Shown here: one piece after another, positions 40,427 through 49,266 of the stretch
Numbering within the stretch: the first letter of the stretch is position 1
How the letters are laid out: the number at the start of each line of letters is the position of its first letter
Source: Bradyrhizobium sp. B097
Lineage (GTDB): Bacteria > Pseudomonadota > Alphaproteobacteria > Rhizobiales > Xanthobacteraceae
Reading direction: 5' to 3'
Assembly: GCF_038957035.1 (NCBI RefSeq)
Contig: NZ_CP152412.1
Span: forward strand, 2,414,501 to 2,478,500
DNA: 64,000 bases
Notes under the pieces: model-generated
Databases searched by the model: none
The model's input: only the letters and a program-made list of their open reading frames with translations
Told to the model about the DNA's origin: nothing
Program-made: the position numbers and the translations under genes

Positions 40427-43150
40427 ATGGACGATCTGTTGCGCGAGTTCCTGACGGAGAGCAGCGAGAGCCTGGACACGGTCGACAACCAGCTGGTGCA
40501 GTTCGAGCAGGATCCGAACAACGCGAAGATCCTGGATAATATTTTCCGCCTTGTGCATACGATCAAGGGCACCTGCGGCTTCCTCGGGCTGCCGCGGCTG
40601 GAAGCGCTGGCGCATGCCGGCGAGACCCTGATGGGCAAATTCCGCGACGGCATGCCGGTGAAGGCGGAAGCCGTGACGCTGATCCTGTCCTCGATCGACC
40701 GCATCAAGGAGATCCTTGGCGGGCTCGAGGCGACCGAGGCCGAGCCTGAGGGCAACGACCGCGATCTGATCGATCAGCTCGAGGCGATGGTCGAGCGCGG
40801 CATGGCGGCCATGGCGGCCGGTGAGGCTGCTCCTGAAGACATACCTGTCGTTGAATCTCCATCCGTGCAGGCGGCGATGACAGAAGGCACGCTGGTGGTG
40901 CAGACGCTGGAGCGCCCGCTGCGCCCGGGCGAGGTCTCGCTCGACGAGCTCGAGCGCGCCTTCCGCGAGACCGAGGCCGAAGTCGCAGCACCGGCACCCG
41001 CGCCGGTCGCGAAGCCCGTGGCCACAGCCACCGCAGCCGAGCCGGCCGAGGCCGCAAAGAAACCGGCCCGCAAGGCCGCCACCGAGGATGTCCAGGAAGG
41101 CGACAAGATCGCCAACCAGTCGATCCGGGTCAACGTCGACACCCTCGAACACCTGATGACCATGGTCTCCGAGCTGGTCCTGACCCGCAACCAGCTCTTG
41201 GAGATCTCAAGGCGCAACGAGGACACCGAGTTCAAGGTGCCGCTGCAGCGGCTCTCCAACGTCACCGCCGAGCTGCAGGAAGGCGTCATGAAGACGCGGA
41301 TGCAGCCGATCGGCAATGCCTGGCAGAAGCTGCCGCGCATCGTCCGCGACCTCTCCGGCGAACTCGGCAAGCAGATCGAGCTGGAGATGCACGGCGCCGA
41401 CACCGAGCTCGACCGCCAGGTGCTCGACCTGATCAAGGATCCGTTGACGCACATGGTGCGCAACTCCGCCGATCATGGCCTCGAGACCACCGCCGAGCGG
41501 GTCGCTAGCGGCAAGCCCGAACAGGGCACCATTCGCCTCTCCGCCTATCACGAAGGCGGCCACATCATCATCTGCATCGCCGACAATGGCCGCGGGCTCA
41601 ACACCGAGCGGATCAAGGCCAAGGCGCTCCAGAACGGTCTCGTCACCGAGGCCGAGCTCGAGAAGATGACCGAGGCCCAGATCCACAAGTTCATCTTCGC
41701 GCCGGGCTTCTCGACCGCCGCCCAAGTGACCTCGGTGTCCGGCCGCGGCGTCGGCATGGACGTGGTGCGCACCAATATCGACCAGATCGGCGGCACCATC
41801 GACATCAAGAGCGTGGCCGGCGAGGGCGCCTCCGTCACCATCAAGATCCCGCTGACCCTGGCGATCGTCTCCGCGCTGATCGTGGAAGCCGGCGGCGACC
41901 GCTTTGCCATCCCGCAGCTCTCGGTGGTCGAGCTGGTGCGGGCCCGCGCCAACTCCGAGCACCGCATCGAGCGGATCAAGGACACCGCAGTCTTGCGGCT
42001 GCGCAACAAGCTGCTGCCGCTGATCCACCTCAAGAAGCTGCTCAAGATCGACGACGGCGCCACCTCAGATGCCGAGAACGGCTTCATCGTGGTCACCCAA
42101 GTCGGCAGCCAGACCTTCGGCATCGTGGTCGACGGCGTGTTCCACACCGAGGAGATCGTGGTCAAGCCGATGTCCACGAAGCTGCGGCACATCGACATGT
42201 TCTCCGGCAACACCATTTTGGGCGATGGCGCCGTGATCATGATCATCGACCCCAACGGCATTGCCAAGGCGCTCGGCGCGTCCGGCTCCTCGGCCCATGA
42301 CATGGCCGACGACAATGCCGCGGCGCATGCCTCGAGCGGCGAGCAGCTCACCTCGCTGCTGGTGTTCCGCGCCGGCACCTCGCAGCCCAAGGCGGTGCCG
42401 CTCGGCCTCGTCACCCGGCTGGAAGAGATCGCAACCGACAAGATCGAGCTCTCCAACGGCCGCTACATGGTGCAGTACCGCGAGCAGCTGATGCCGCTGG
42501 TGCAGATGGCCGGCGTCGAGGTGCAGACCCAAGGCGCGCAGCCGATCCTGGTGTTCGCCGACGACGGCCGCTCGATGGGGCTCGTGGTCGACGAGATCAT
42601 CGACATCGTCGAGGAGCGGCTCAACATCGAGGTCGCGGGCTCCCAGGACGGCATTTTGGGCTCGGCCGTGATCAAGGGCCAGGCCACCGAGGTGATCGAC
42701 GTCGGCCACTTCCTGCCGATGGCGTTTGCCGACTGGTTCTCGCGCAAGGAGATGCGGCCGTCGGCCTCGGCGCAGTCGGTGCTGCTGGTCGACGACTCAG
42801 CGTTCTTCCGCAACATGCTGGCGCCGGTGCTCAAAGCCGCCGGCTACAAGGTGCGGACCGCGCCGAACGCCCAGGAAGGGCTCGCCGCGCTGCGCTCGGG
42901 ACAGGCCTTCGACGTCGTGCTGACCGACATCGAGATGCCCGAGATGAACGGCTTTGAGTTCGCCGAGAACATCCGAAGTGACCACAACCTCATCGGGCTG
43001 CCGATCATCGCGCTGTCGGCGATGGTGTCGCCGGCGGCGATCGAGCGTGGCCGCCAGGCCGGCTTCCACGACTATGTCGCCAAGTTCGATCGTCCCGGGC
43101 TGATCGCGGCGCTGAAAGAGCAGACCGCCGAACTGCGCCGGGCCGCCTAG
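40427..43150 (+). CDS. cheA: Chemotaxis histidine kinase CheA fused to a receiver domain (907 aa)
   Basis: Central kinase of the chemotaxis array. Hpt domain 1-105 with phospho-His44 in RLVHTIKGTCGFL; Ala/Pro/Glu-rich linker to about 225; dimerisation helices VNVDTLEHLMTMVSELVLTR; HATPase with VRNSADHGLE, CIADNGRGLNTERIKAKALQ and VSGRGVGMDVV; a CheW-like domain ALIVEAGGDRFAIPQLSVVE; a second CheW-like domain VDEIIDIVEERLN; and a C-terminal receiver from about residue 785 with SVLLVDDSAFF and phospho-Asp834 in VVLTDIEMPEMNGFEF. CheA-REC fusions with two CheW modules are typical of alphaproteobacterial major clusters. First gene of the cheA-W-Y-B-R operon. Confidence 0.95.
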   Translation: MDDLLREFLTESSESLDTVDNQLVQFEQDPNNAKILDNIFRLVHTIKGTCGFLGLPRLEALAHAGETLMGKFRDGMPVKAEAVTLILSSIDRIKEILGGLEATEAEPEGNDRDLIDQLEAMVERGMAAMAAGEAAPEDIPVVESPSVQAAMTEGTLVVQTLERPLRPGEVSLDELERAFRETEAEVAAPAPAPVAKPVATATAAEPAEAAKKPARKAATEDVQEGDKIANQSIRVNVDTLEHLMTMVSELVLTRNQLLEISRRNEDTEFKVPLQRLSNVTAELQEGVMKTRMQPIGNAWQKLPRIVRDLSGELGKQIELEMHGADTELDRQVLDLIKDPLTHMVRNSADHGLETTAERVASGKPEQGTIRLSAYHEGGHIIICIADNGRGLNTERIKAKALQNGLVTEAELEKMTEAQIHKFIFAPGFSTAAQVTSVSGRGVGMDVVRTNIDQIGGTIDIKSVAGEGASVTIKIPLTLAIVSALIVEAGGDRFAIPQLSVVELVRARANSEHRIERIKDTAVLRLRNKLLPLIHLKKLLKIDDGATSDAENGFIVVTQVGSQTFGIVVDGVFHTEEIVVKPMSTKLRHIDMFSGNTILGDGAVIMIIDPNGIAKALGASGSSAHDMADDNAAAHASSGEQLTSLLVFRAGTSQPKAVPLGLVTRLEEIATDKIELSNGRYMVQYREQLMPLVQMAGVEVQTQGAQPILVFADDGRSMGLVVDEIIDIVEERLNIEVAGSQDGILGSAVIKGQATEVIDVGHFLPMAFADWFSRKEMRPSASAQSVLLVDDSAFFRNMLAPVLKAAGYKVRTAPNAQEGLAALRSGQAFDVVLTDIEMPEMNGFEFAENIRSDHNLIGLPIIALSAMVSPAAIERGRQAGFHDYVAKFDRPGLIAALKEQTAELRRAA

Positions 43151-43198
43151 AGCATGATCCGGAAAAGTGGGAACCGGTTTTCCGATCGGATCATGCTC
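43150..43198. repeat. Palindromic intergenic repeat
   Basis: GAGCATGATCCGGAAAAGTG on the left and CGATCGGATCATGCTC on the right form a hairpin with AACCGGTT in the middle. A near-identical unit is at 44128-44173. It starts right at the cheA stop codon, so the transcript carries it between cheA and cheW. Confidence 0.8.
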
Positions 43199-43227
43199 AA
43201 AACAAAGGGATGCAAGGAACAGAACTG

Positions 43228-43698
43228 ATGACGAGCAAGATCGAGACCAGTGAAGGCGCGATGGCCGAATACGTCACCGCGGTGATCGGCGGGCAGCTGT
43301 TCGGCCTGCCGATCTCGCGGGTGCAGGACGTGTTCATGCCGGAGCGGCTGACGCGGGTGCCGCTGGCCTCGAGCGAGATCGCCGGCGTGCTCAACCTGCG
43401 CGGCCGCATCGTCACCGTGGTCGACATGCGCGCCCGGCTCGGCCTGCCGAAGGCCGACGACGGCAAGCCGCCGATGGCGGTCGGGGTCGACCAGCGCGGT
43501 GAATCCTATGGCCTCTTGATCGACCAGATCGGCGAGGTGCTGCGGCTGCCCGACGACAGCCGCCAGGACAATCCGGTCAACCTCGATCCCCGCATGGCGA
43601 GGCTCGCCGGCGGCGTTCACCGCCTCGACGGCCAGCTCATGGTCGTCCTCGATGTCGATCGCGTGCTCGAACTGGTGCCTGATGCCAAAGCGGCCTGA
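43228..43698 (+). CDS. cheW: Chemotaxis coupling protein CheW (156 aa)
   Basis: Adaptor joining CheA to receptors. The start ATG 43228 (AAGGAACAGAACTG upstream) is preferred over 43210. The SH3-like subdomains are seen in YVTAVIGGQLFGLPISRVQD, AGVLNLRGRIVTVVDMRARL (the N-L-R-G-x-I motif) and GLLIDQIGEVLRLPDDSRQD, ending DGQLMVVLDVDRVLELVP. Length is normal. Between cheA and cheY. Confidence 0.93.
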   Translation: MTSKIETSEGAMAEYVTAVIGGQLFGLPISRVQDVFMPERLTRVPLASSEIAGVLNLRGRIVTVVDMRARLGLPKADDGKPPMAVGVDQRGESYGLLIDQIGEVLRLPDDSRQDNPVNLDPRMARLAGGVHRLDGQLMVVLDVDRVLELVPDAKAA

Positions 43699-43761
43699 GA
43701 CGGGCCGACTGAATCGAAGAACTGAAACATCCCTCCGGGGATGAGGAAGTAGAGGTCGCAG

Positions 43762-44127
43762 ATGAGAACGTGTCTTGTTGTCGATGACTCAAGCGTCATT
43801 CGCAAGGTTGCCCGCCGTATCCTGGAGGGGCTCGATTTCCAGATCGTCGAGGCCGAGGACGGCGCCAAGGCGCTCGAGGCCTGCAAGCGCGCGATGCCCG
43901 AGGCCGTGCTGCTCGACTGGAACATGCCTGTCATGGACGGCTACGAGTTCCTCGGCAATCTCCGCCGGATGCCGGGCGGCGATCAGCCGAAGGTCGTGTT
44001 CTGCACCACCGAGAATGACGTCGCGCATATCGCACGCGCGCTGCATGCCGGTGCCAACGAATACATCATGAAGCCGTTCGACCGGGACATCGTCACCGCG
44101 AAGTTCCAGGAAGTCGGTTTGATCTAA
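43762..44127 (+). CDS. cheY: Chemotaxis response regulator CheY (121 aa)
   Basis: Single receiver domain. It begins MRTCLVVDDSSVIRKVARRI with the acidic pair. The phospho-acceptor Asp is in VLLDWNMPVMDGYEFLGNLR, the switch Thr in VVFCTTENDV and the conserved Lys in EYIMKPFDRDIV. GAGGTCGCAG precedes the ATG at 43762. Controls the flagellar motor or acts as a phosphate sink. Confidence 0.93.
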   Translation: MRTCLVVDDSSVIRKVARRILEGLDFQIVEAEDGAKALEACKRAMPEAVLLDWNMPVMDGYEFLGNLRRMPGGDQPKVVFCTTENDVAHIARALHAGANEYIMKPFDRDIVTAKFQEVGLI

Positions 44128-44173
44128 AGCATGATCGGAAAAGTGGGAACCGGTTTTCCGAGAAGATCATGCT
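44128..44173. repeat. Palindromic intergenic repeat, second copy
   Basis: AGCATGATCGGAAAAGTGGG and the inverted arm AGAAGATCATGCT with the central AACCGGTT. It lies directly after the cheY stop, as the first copy lies directly after the cheA stop. Confidence 0.8.
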
Positions 44174-44257
44174 GATTTAGGTTTCTACGTTCGATCCGGC
44201 GGCAGAAGCCTTCGGCTCAACGGTTGTTGTGCGTCGTGTTGCGTCGCTGGTGAAGTC

Positions 44258-45427
44258 ATGAGTGTTGCGTTGACAAGTACTGCGGTCCCGACATCGACCC
44301 GTTCCGACAAGGTGCGGGTGATGGTCGTCGACGATTCCGTGGTCATCCGAGGGATGATCTCGCGCTGGATCGGCGCCGAACCCGACATGGAGGTCGTGGC
44401 CTCGCTGCGCACCGGCCTCGATGCCGTGAACCAGCTCGAGCGCTTCAACCCCGACGTTGCGGTGCTCGATATCGAGATGCCCGACCTCGACGGCATCTCG
44501 GCGCTGCCGCAGCTCTTGGCGAAGAAGCGCGACCTCGTCATCATCATGGCCTCGACGCTGACCCGCCGCAATGCGGAGATCAGCCTGAAGGCGCTCTCGC
44601 TCGGCGCGTCCGACTACATTCCGAAGCCGGAGAGCACGCGCGAGGCGACCGCCGCGGAAACCTTCCGCCACGACCTGATCCAGAAGATCCGTCATCTCGG
44701 CGCCAAGGCACGGCGCAGCATAGTGCATACGGCGGTGAGCCCGCCGCTCGCGCCCGGACACGACAAGCCGCGCCCGGGGCTGGCCCCCGCAGCAGCGCCC
44801 GCGGCGCCCGCCCAGATCACGCGCCGTTCGTTCGGCCTGCTGCAGCCGAAGGTGCTGCTGATCGGCTCCTCCACCGGCGGCCCGCAGGCGTTGATGTCGC
44901 TGGTCGCAGAGATCGGCCCGGTGATCGACCGCGTCCCGGTGCTGATCACCCAGCACATGCCGCCGACCTTCACCACCATTCTCGCCGAGCATCTGGCGCG
45001 CACCAGCAAGCGGCCGGCGCATGAGGGGATCGACGGCGAGAGCATCAGGCCGGGTCAGATCTATCTGGCGCCGGGCGGACGCCACATGCGGATCGTCCGC
45101 CACGGCATCGATGCCACGATCGCGCTCGACGACGGGCCGCCGGTCAATTTCTGCAAGCCCGCGGTGGATCCGATGTTCACCTCCGCGATCGATGTCTGGC
45201 AGGGCAGCATCATGTCGGTGATCCTGACCGGCATGGGCTCCGACGGCATGCGCGGCGGCAAGGACATCGTCGCCGCCGGCGGCAGCGTGATCGCCCAGGA
45301 CGAAGCGAGCAGCGTGGTGTGGGGCATGCCTGGTGCCGCGGTCCATGCCGGCATCTGCGCCGCCGTGCTGCCGCTCAATCAGATCGGATCGAAGCTTGTT
45401 CGCGTGTTTGCGGGAGACCGTCCGTGA
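44258..45427 (+). CDS. cheB: Chemotaxis methylesterase/deamidase CheB (389 aa)
   Basis: Removes methyl groups from receptors. The N-terminal receiver has [20 protein letters not shown] with phospho-Asp in [20 protein letters not shown] and Lys in [10 protein letters not shown]. An Ala/Pro linker leads to the C-terminal esterase with catalytic Ser in [20 protein letters not shown], His in [20 protein letters not shown] and Asp in [14 protein letters not shown]. The stop overlaps the GTG of cheR (GTGA). Usual length 340-390. Confidence 0.94.
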   Translation: MSVALTSTAVPTSTRSDKVRVMVVDDSVVIRGMISRWIGAEPDMEVVASLRTGLDAVNQLERFNPDVAVLDIEMPDLDGISALPQLLAKKRDLVIIMASTLTRRNAEISLKALSLGASDYIPKPESTREATAAETFRHDLIQKIRHLGAKARRSIVHTAVSPPLAPGHDKPRPGLAPAAAPAAPAQITRRSFGLLQPKVLLIGSSTGGPQALMSLVAEIGPVIDRVPVLITQHMPPTFTTILAEHLARTSKRPAHEGIDGESIRPGQIYLAPGGRHMRIVRHGIDATIALDDGPPVNFCKPAVDPMFTSAIDVWQGSIMSVILTGMGSDGMRGGKDIVAAGGSVIAQDEASSVVWGMPGAAVHAGICAAVLPLNQIGSKLVRVFAGDRP

Positions 45428-46293
45428 CGCCGCTGGACTACGAGTATCTGCGCAAGCTGCTGAAGGAACGTTCCGGCCTCGATCTGTCGGCCGACAAGCA
45501 ATATCTCGTCGAGAGCCGCCTGCTGCCGTTGGCGCGCCGGTCCAACCTCGCCGGCATTCCCGAACTGGTCCAGAAGATGAAGGGCGGCGCCGAGATGCTG
45601 ACGTCGGAGGTGGTCGAAGCGATGACCACCAACGAGACCTTCTTCTTTCGCGACAAGATCCCGTTCGATCATCTGAAGGACGCGGTGCTGCCGGCGCTGG
45701 CGCAGGCGCGCGCCGCGCGCCGTAGCTTGCGCATCTGGTGCGCGGCCTCGTCGACCGGGCAGGAGCCTTATTCGATCGCGATGCTGCTGAAGGAAATGAC
45801 CGCGCTGTTCACCGGCTGGCGCATCGAGATCGTCGCCACCGACCTGTCGCAGGCGGTGCTGGAAAAGTCGAAGGCCGGCCTGTTCAGCCAGTTCGAGGTG
45901 CAGCGCGGCCTGCCGATCCAGCTGCTGGTCAAGCACTTCGTGCAGAAGGGCGAGCTCTGGCAGCTCAACGCCGATATCCGCGGCATGGTGCAGCATCGTC
46001 AGCTCAATCTGCTGCAGGACATCTCGCATCTCGGCACTTTCGACGTGATCTTCTGCCGCAACGTGCTGATCTATTTCGATCAGCAAACCAAGGCAGGGAT
46101 CTTCGGCAAGATCTCCCGGATGCTCGAGCCTGATGGCGTGCTGGCGCTTGGCGCGGCAGAATCCGTGGTCGGCATCACCAATCTGTTCAGGCCCTATCCG
46201 GACCGCCGCGGGCTCTATCAGTCCAGCACCGCGCCAGTCGCGCGCGCGGGCGCCGCGCATGTGCTGAAGGCGGTCGCGTCCGCGGCGCGTTGA
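45424..46293 (+). CDS. cheR: Chemotaxis methyltransferase CheR (289 aa)
   Basis: SAM-dependent receptor methyltransferase. GTG start at 45424, coupled to cheB by GTGA. N-terminal helical domain: [20 protein letters not shown] and [23 protein letters not shown]-binding: [20 protein letters not shown] and [20 protein letters not shown]. Then [20 protein letters not shown], the hallmark of CheR. Last gene of the operon; a hairpin repeat follows. Confidence 0.94.
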   Translation: MTPLDYEYLRKLLKERSGLDLSADKQYLVESRLLPLARRSNLAGIPELVQKMKGGAEMLTSEVVEAMTTNETFFFRDKIPFDHLKDAVLPALAQARAARRSLRIWCAASSTGQEPYSIAMLLKEMTALFTGWRIEIVATDLSQAVLEKSKAGLFSQFEVQRGLPIQLLVKHFVQKGELWQLNADIRGMVQHRQLNLLQDISHLGTFDVIFCRNVLIYFDQQTKAGIFGKISRMLEPDGVLALGAAESVVGITNLFRPYPDRRGLYQSSTAPVARAGAAHVLKAVASAAR

Positions 46294-46324
46294 GGCCGAC
46301 TCTTTCCGGCGCGAAGCTGCCTGA

Positions 46325-46369
46325 CCCGTCATCCTGAGGCGCGCCCCGCTCGCACCTCAGGATGACGGG
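46325..46369. repeat. Inverted repeat downstream of cheR (REP-like, possible terminator)
   Basis: CCCGTCATCCTGAGGCGC and GCACCTCAGGATGACGGG face each other with a 9-nt loop, forming a long hairpin. The CCTCAGGATGACGG core is a common Bradyrhizobiaceae repeat. No T-run follows, so it is more likely a dispersed element or a transcript-stabilising structure than a Rho-independent terminator. Confidence 0.7.
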
Positions 46370-46396
46370 CCGCGAGAGGCGTGTGCGGCTACAACC

Positions 46397-47554
46397 TTAC
46401 AAAATCGCGTGCGGCAGGAAGCGCGATGTGTTGCCGGTGATCGGGTTCTCGTCCTCGCGGATCGACAGCCCGCAGGGCGTGTGGTCGACCAGCCAGCTGC
46501 CGAGCACGGGGTACTGTCCGGAGAAATTCGGCAGCGGCGCGAGGGCCTGCCGGATGAAGCCTTCGGCGCCGTAGGGACCTTGCTCCGCGACCAGCGTGAT
46601 GCCGGCGCTGACCAGTTCGACATTGGCGCCCTCGCGCGAGTAGATCGGCTTGCGCACGAACGAGGTGCCGAGTTGCGCAGCCTGCGGATCGTCCTCGAAA
46701 TAGGCCGGCAGCAAATTGGGGTGGTTCGGGAACAGCTCCCACAACAGCGGCAGGATGCCCTTGTTGGACAGGATCGCCTTCCATGGCGGTTCGATCCATT
46801 GCGTCGGCGCCGAGCCGAGGTTCTTGCCGAACGCGTCGTGGAACATCCACTCCCATGGATAGAGCTTGAAGGCGAGCGCGATCGGGCTTTCGTCGAGGTC
46901 GACGAACTGGCCGTCGCTGCGCAGCCCGATCTGCTCGATGTCGAGCAGCGTGGTCTTCAGCCCGGCCTGCGCTGCGGTGTCCTCGAGATAGGCGAGCGTG
47001 CCGGCATCCTCGGCATTGCCGGTCAGCCCGGTGAGATGCAGCGGGTGCGTCGCGCCGATCGTCTTCCAGGCCTCGATCAGCGCCTCGTGGATCGAGTTGA
47101 ACTGGTCGGCGCGCTTCGGGATGATGTTGCGTTCGATCGCCTGTTCGAGCCAGGTCCATTGAAACACCGCCGCCTCGAAGATCGAGGTCGGCGTGTCGGC
47201 GTTGTATTCGAGCAGCTTGGCCGGGCCGCTGCCGCTGAATTTGAGATCGAGCCGGCCGTAGAGGCTCGGCTCCTTGCGGCGCCAGCTCGCCGCGATCAGG
47301 TCCCAGAACGCTTCCGGAATTTTCAGCCGGCGCAGATATTGTTCATCCTTGATCGCGCGTCCGGCGAGCTCGAGGCACATCGCGTCGATCTCGCCGGTCG
47401 GCGCCTCGATATCGCGCTCGATCTCGTCGAGCGTGAAGGCGTAGTAGGCGCGCTCGTCCCAGTAGCGTTCACCGTCGATGGTGTGGAAGGTGAATCCGGC
47501 GCTTTCGGCGGTTGCCTGCCAATCGTCGCGCTCGGAACATACGATGCGTTGCAT
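46397..47554 (-). CDS. Glutathionylspermidine synthase-family ATP-grasp protein (385 aa)
   Basis: YgiC-type ATP-grasp amide ligase. Characteristic segments: RYWDERAYYAFTLDEIERDI, FSGSGPAKLLEYNADTPTSI (nucleotide and substrate loop), FQWTWLEQAIERNIIPKRAD, KLYPWEWMFHDAFGKNL, LPLLWELFPNHPNLLPAYFE, FVRKPIYSREGANVELVSAG and WLVDHTPCGLSIREDENPIT. The natural product of YgiC proteins is not settled; glutathionylspermidine synthesis is by homology to the C-terminal half of E. coli Gss. It is probably the last gene of the minus-strand operon 48755-46397 with a small exported protein, a YgiB-like protein and a DUF350 protein. Confidence 0.88.
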   Translation of the reverse strand: MQRIVCSERDDWQATAESAGFTFHTIDGERYWDERAYYAFTLDEIERDIEAPTGEIDAMCLELAGRAIKDEQYLRRLKIPEAFWDLIAASWRRKEPSLYGRLDLKFSGSGPAKLLEYNADTPTSIFEAAVFQWTWLEQAIERNIIPKRADQFNSIHEALIEAWKTIGATHPLHLTGLTGNAEDAGTLAYLEDTAAQAGLKTTLLDIEQIGLRSDGQFVDLDESPIALAFKLYPWEWMFHDAFGKNLGSAPTQWIEPPWKAILSNKGILPLLWELFPNHPNLLPAYFEDDPQAAQLGTSFVRKPIYSREGANVELVSAGITLVAEQGPYGAEGFIRQALAPLPNFSGQYPVLGSWLVDHTPCGLSIREDENPITGNTSRFLPHAIL

Positions 47555-47596
47555 GAAGGGGTCCGTGATCTTCAGACGATGCGTGTCGGCTCGGTG

Positions 47597-47812
47597 TCAG
47601 CCGCCGCCATGCGAGGGACCGTTGTCGTAGCGGGCGATGCTGCGTGGCGCACCGCCGAAGCCGCCGGAGGGTGATATCTGCTCGGGCTTCCGCTTGGCTT
47701 TGTGCCCGGCATGGTGATGACTGCGGGCCTGGCCTGGCGTCAGGCCGATCGAGGCTGCGCCGATCGCGACGCTTCCCATCAATTTCAGCCAGACCCGTCG
47801 CGAGCGTTTCAT
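47597..47812 (-). CDS. Small exported hypothetical protein (71 aa)
   Basis: Begins MKRSRRVWLKLMGSVAIGAA, a basic n-region and hydrophobic core, perhaps a Tat-like or ordinary signal peptide, followed by SIGLTPGQARS. The mature part is His/Lys/Gly-rich (HHHAGHKAKRKPEQIS) and ends GPSHGGG. It lies between the YgiB-like and ATP-grasp genes, suggesting involvement in the same envelope process. Unknown function. Confidence 0.6.
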   Translation of the reverse strand: MKRSRRVWLKLMGSVAIGAASIGLTPGQARSHHHAGHKAKRKPEQISPSGGFGGAPRSIARYDNGPSHGGG

Positions 47813-47908
47813 GGACGCGATCCTTGCCTTCTGCGGAGCCGCGCCGAGTGTCCATCAGCTCCGATCGCCGGGCAAGCGAAAGCGCATGACGACACGGCAA
47901 AGTGCTTC

Positions 47909-48334
47909 TCAGCCACCGCCGAAGCCGAACGCATGCGCGAACGAGCCGAAGCCGCCGCGGCTCACCGACGAACTTGACGATGAACTCGACGAGGATGAAG
48001 GTCCGCCGGACGAGGAGCTGCCGCTGTAGAAGCTGCTGCGCGACGAGCCGCCGCCACCACCACCACCGCTGCCGCCGGACCCGGACGACGAGCTGCGCGG
48101 CGCGCAATCGGCGCCGGGTTGCAGGGGGGCCGGCGCGGTGACGCCCGGTGGCGCCTGGATGGGTTGGCAATTCTGCCGCGGCATCAGCGCGTAGGCGCCG
48201 CCGCCGACCGCGAGCGTGCCCATCATCAGCAGCGCGACATGATTGGAGCGCTTGGAAGGCGGCTCCGGTCGCGTCGCCACCGCCGGCACGCTTGGCCGCC
48301 GTTTGCCGAATTCCGGGTTTGGTTTGCGCGCCAT
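47909..48334 (-). CDS. YgiB/DUF1190-like membrane-anchored Ser/Gly-rich protein (141 aa)
   Basis: After a basic N-terminus (MARKPNPEFGKRRPSV) comes KRSNHVALLMMGTLAVGGGA, a signal/anchor similar to YgiB. Then CQPIQAPP and CAPRSSSSGSGGSGGGGGGG, and a low-complexity tail with an eleven-serine run and GGFGSFAHAFGFGGG. Location next to DUF350 and the YgiC-like ligase mirrors the ygiB-ygiC/yjfL-type clusters in other proteobacteria. ATG 48334 is used; a TTG at 48346 is possible. Confidence 0.65.
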   Translation of the reverse strand: MARKPNPEFGKRRPSVPAVATRPEPPSKRSNHVALLMMGTLAVGGGAYALMPRQNCQPIQAPPGVTAPAPLQPGADCAPRSSSSGSGGSGGGGGGGSSRSSFYSGSSSSGGPSSSSSSSSSSSVSRGGFGSFAHAFGFGGG

Positions 48335-48350
48335 GGTTCGGCTCAATGGC

Positions 48351-48755
48351 TCAGTAGATCATGCAGGCCGCGTTCAGCGCGCCCGCGGCCAGCGAGGACA
48401 GCCCGAGCCAGATCGCCGCCGCCATTTCGCCGGAGGCGATCCGCGCCGACAGGTTCGGCACCGGGATCTTCACGATGTAATAGACGATGATCTGCACGAT
48501 CAGCGCGATGATGCTCCAGATCAGGCAGTCCACCACGTTGGCGGAATGGGCGATGGCGCTGACCACCGGCAGCACGAAGCCGAGCAGGCTCAAGCCCAGC
48601 GCGATCGCCGCCGCCGGATCGTTGTCGCGGATCAGCTGGAATTCGTCATGCGGGGTGACGCGGGTGTAGACGAAGAGGTAGGCGACCACGGCAATCAGCG
48701 CCGTGCAGAAATAGACCAGGAACGCCGGCAGGCCGGCGAGGGATTGCAGGATCAT
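48351..48755 (-). CDS. DUF350 membrane protein (134 aa)
   Basis: Four hydrophobic helices: LPAFLVYFCTALIAVVAYLF, AAIALGLSLLGFVLPVVSAI, VDCLIWSIIALIVQIIVYYI and MAAAIWLGLSSLAAGALNAA. This is the DUF350 (YjfL-type) layout, with the conserved VTPHDEFQLIRDNDPAAAIA loop. First gene of the operon leading to the glutathionylspermidine-synthase-like protein. Function unknown. Confidence 0.82.
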   Translation of the reverse strand: MILQSLAGLPAFLVYFCTALIAVVAYLFVYTRVTPHDEFQLIRDNDPAAAIALGLSLLGFVLPVVSAIAHSANVVDCLIWSIIALIVQIIVYYIVKIPVPNLSARIASGEMAAAIWLGLSSLAAGALNAACMIY

Positions 48756-48945
48756 GTGATGCGCCCGAACAGCCCTAGATGGTCATCCTATAGCTGATTG
48801 GTCGCGGTTCGCGAAGCTTCGGTTCGATCCAACCTGTGGGCGACGGTGTCCGTGGACGGCCGCCGGAAAATTGCTGCGCGAGGATGTGAGCCGCTTCACA
48901 GCGGACCTTGCGATAGTCGCCTATACGATATGCAACCAGAAGTGC

Positions 48946-49230
48946 ATGTCGCGAATGGGTTCGGTGATCCCGATGACGACCAGCTTTGGCAACGACATCC
49001 TGCCGATGTTTCGACCGGGCGACATCGCCTGCATGACCCCAAAGGGCGTTCGGCTCGGCGACGCCGACTGGATCTGCGACCCGGCCGCTAATGATGACTT
49101 TGCCGATCACGCCAATGCACGGCGCGTCTTCGCTGCGCTGTCGTCCGGCTTCATGCCGCCCGGTCACCGATGGTCGCAGGACGCGCTCGATGTCTATGCG
49201 AGCTGGATGGGGGACGGATTCCAACCTTGA
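48946..49230 (+). CDS. Small conserved protein with MPP(G)xxW motif (94 aa)
   Basis: From ATG 48946: a segment ILPMFRPGDIACMTPKGVRL, then GDADWICDPAANDDFADHAN and ARRVFAALSSGFMPPGHRWS, ending DVYASWMGDGFQP. The R-P-x-D-I-x-C-M...G-V-x-L...A-R-x-V-x-x-A-L...M-P-P-x-x-x-W...W...G-F-x-P pattern is a short stand-alone domain I have seen next to haem- or copper-containing oxidoreductases. It precedes the haem-motif protein by 36 bp, so they probably form an operon. Start uncertain (48955 also possible). Confidence 0.6.
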   Translation: MSRMGSVIPMTTSFGNDILPMFRPGDIACMTPKGVRLGDADWICDPAANDDFADHANARRVFAALSSGFMPPGHRWSQDALDVYASWMGDGFQP

Positions 49231-49266
49231 ACGGATTCCAACCATGAACCCGATGTGGAGAGCAAG

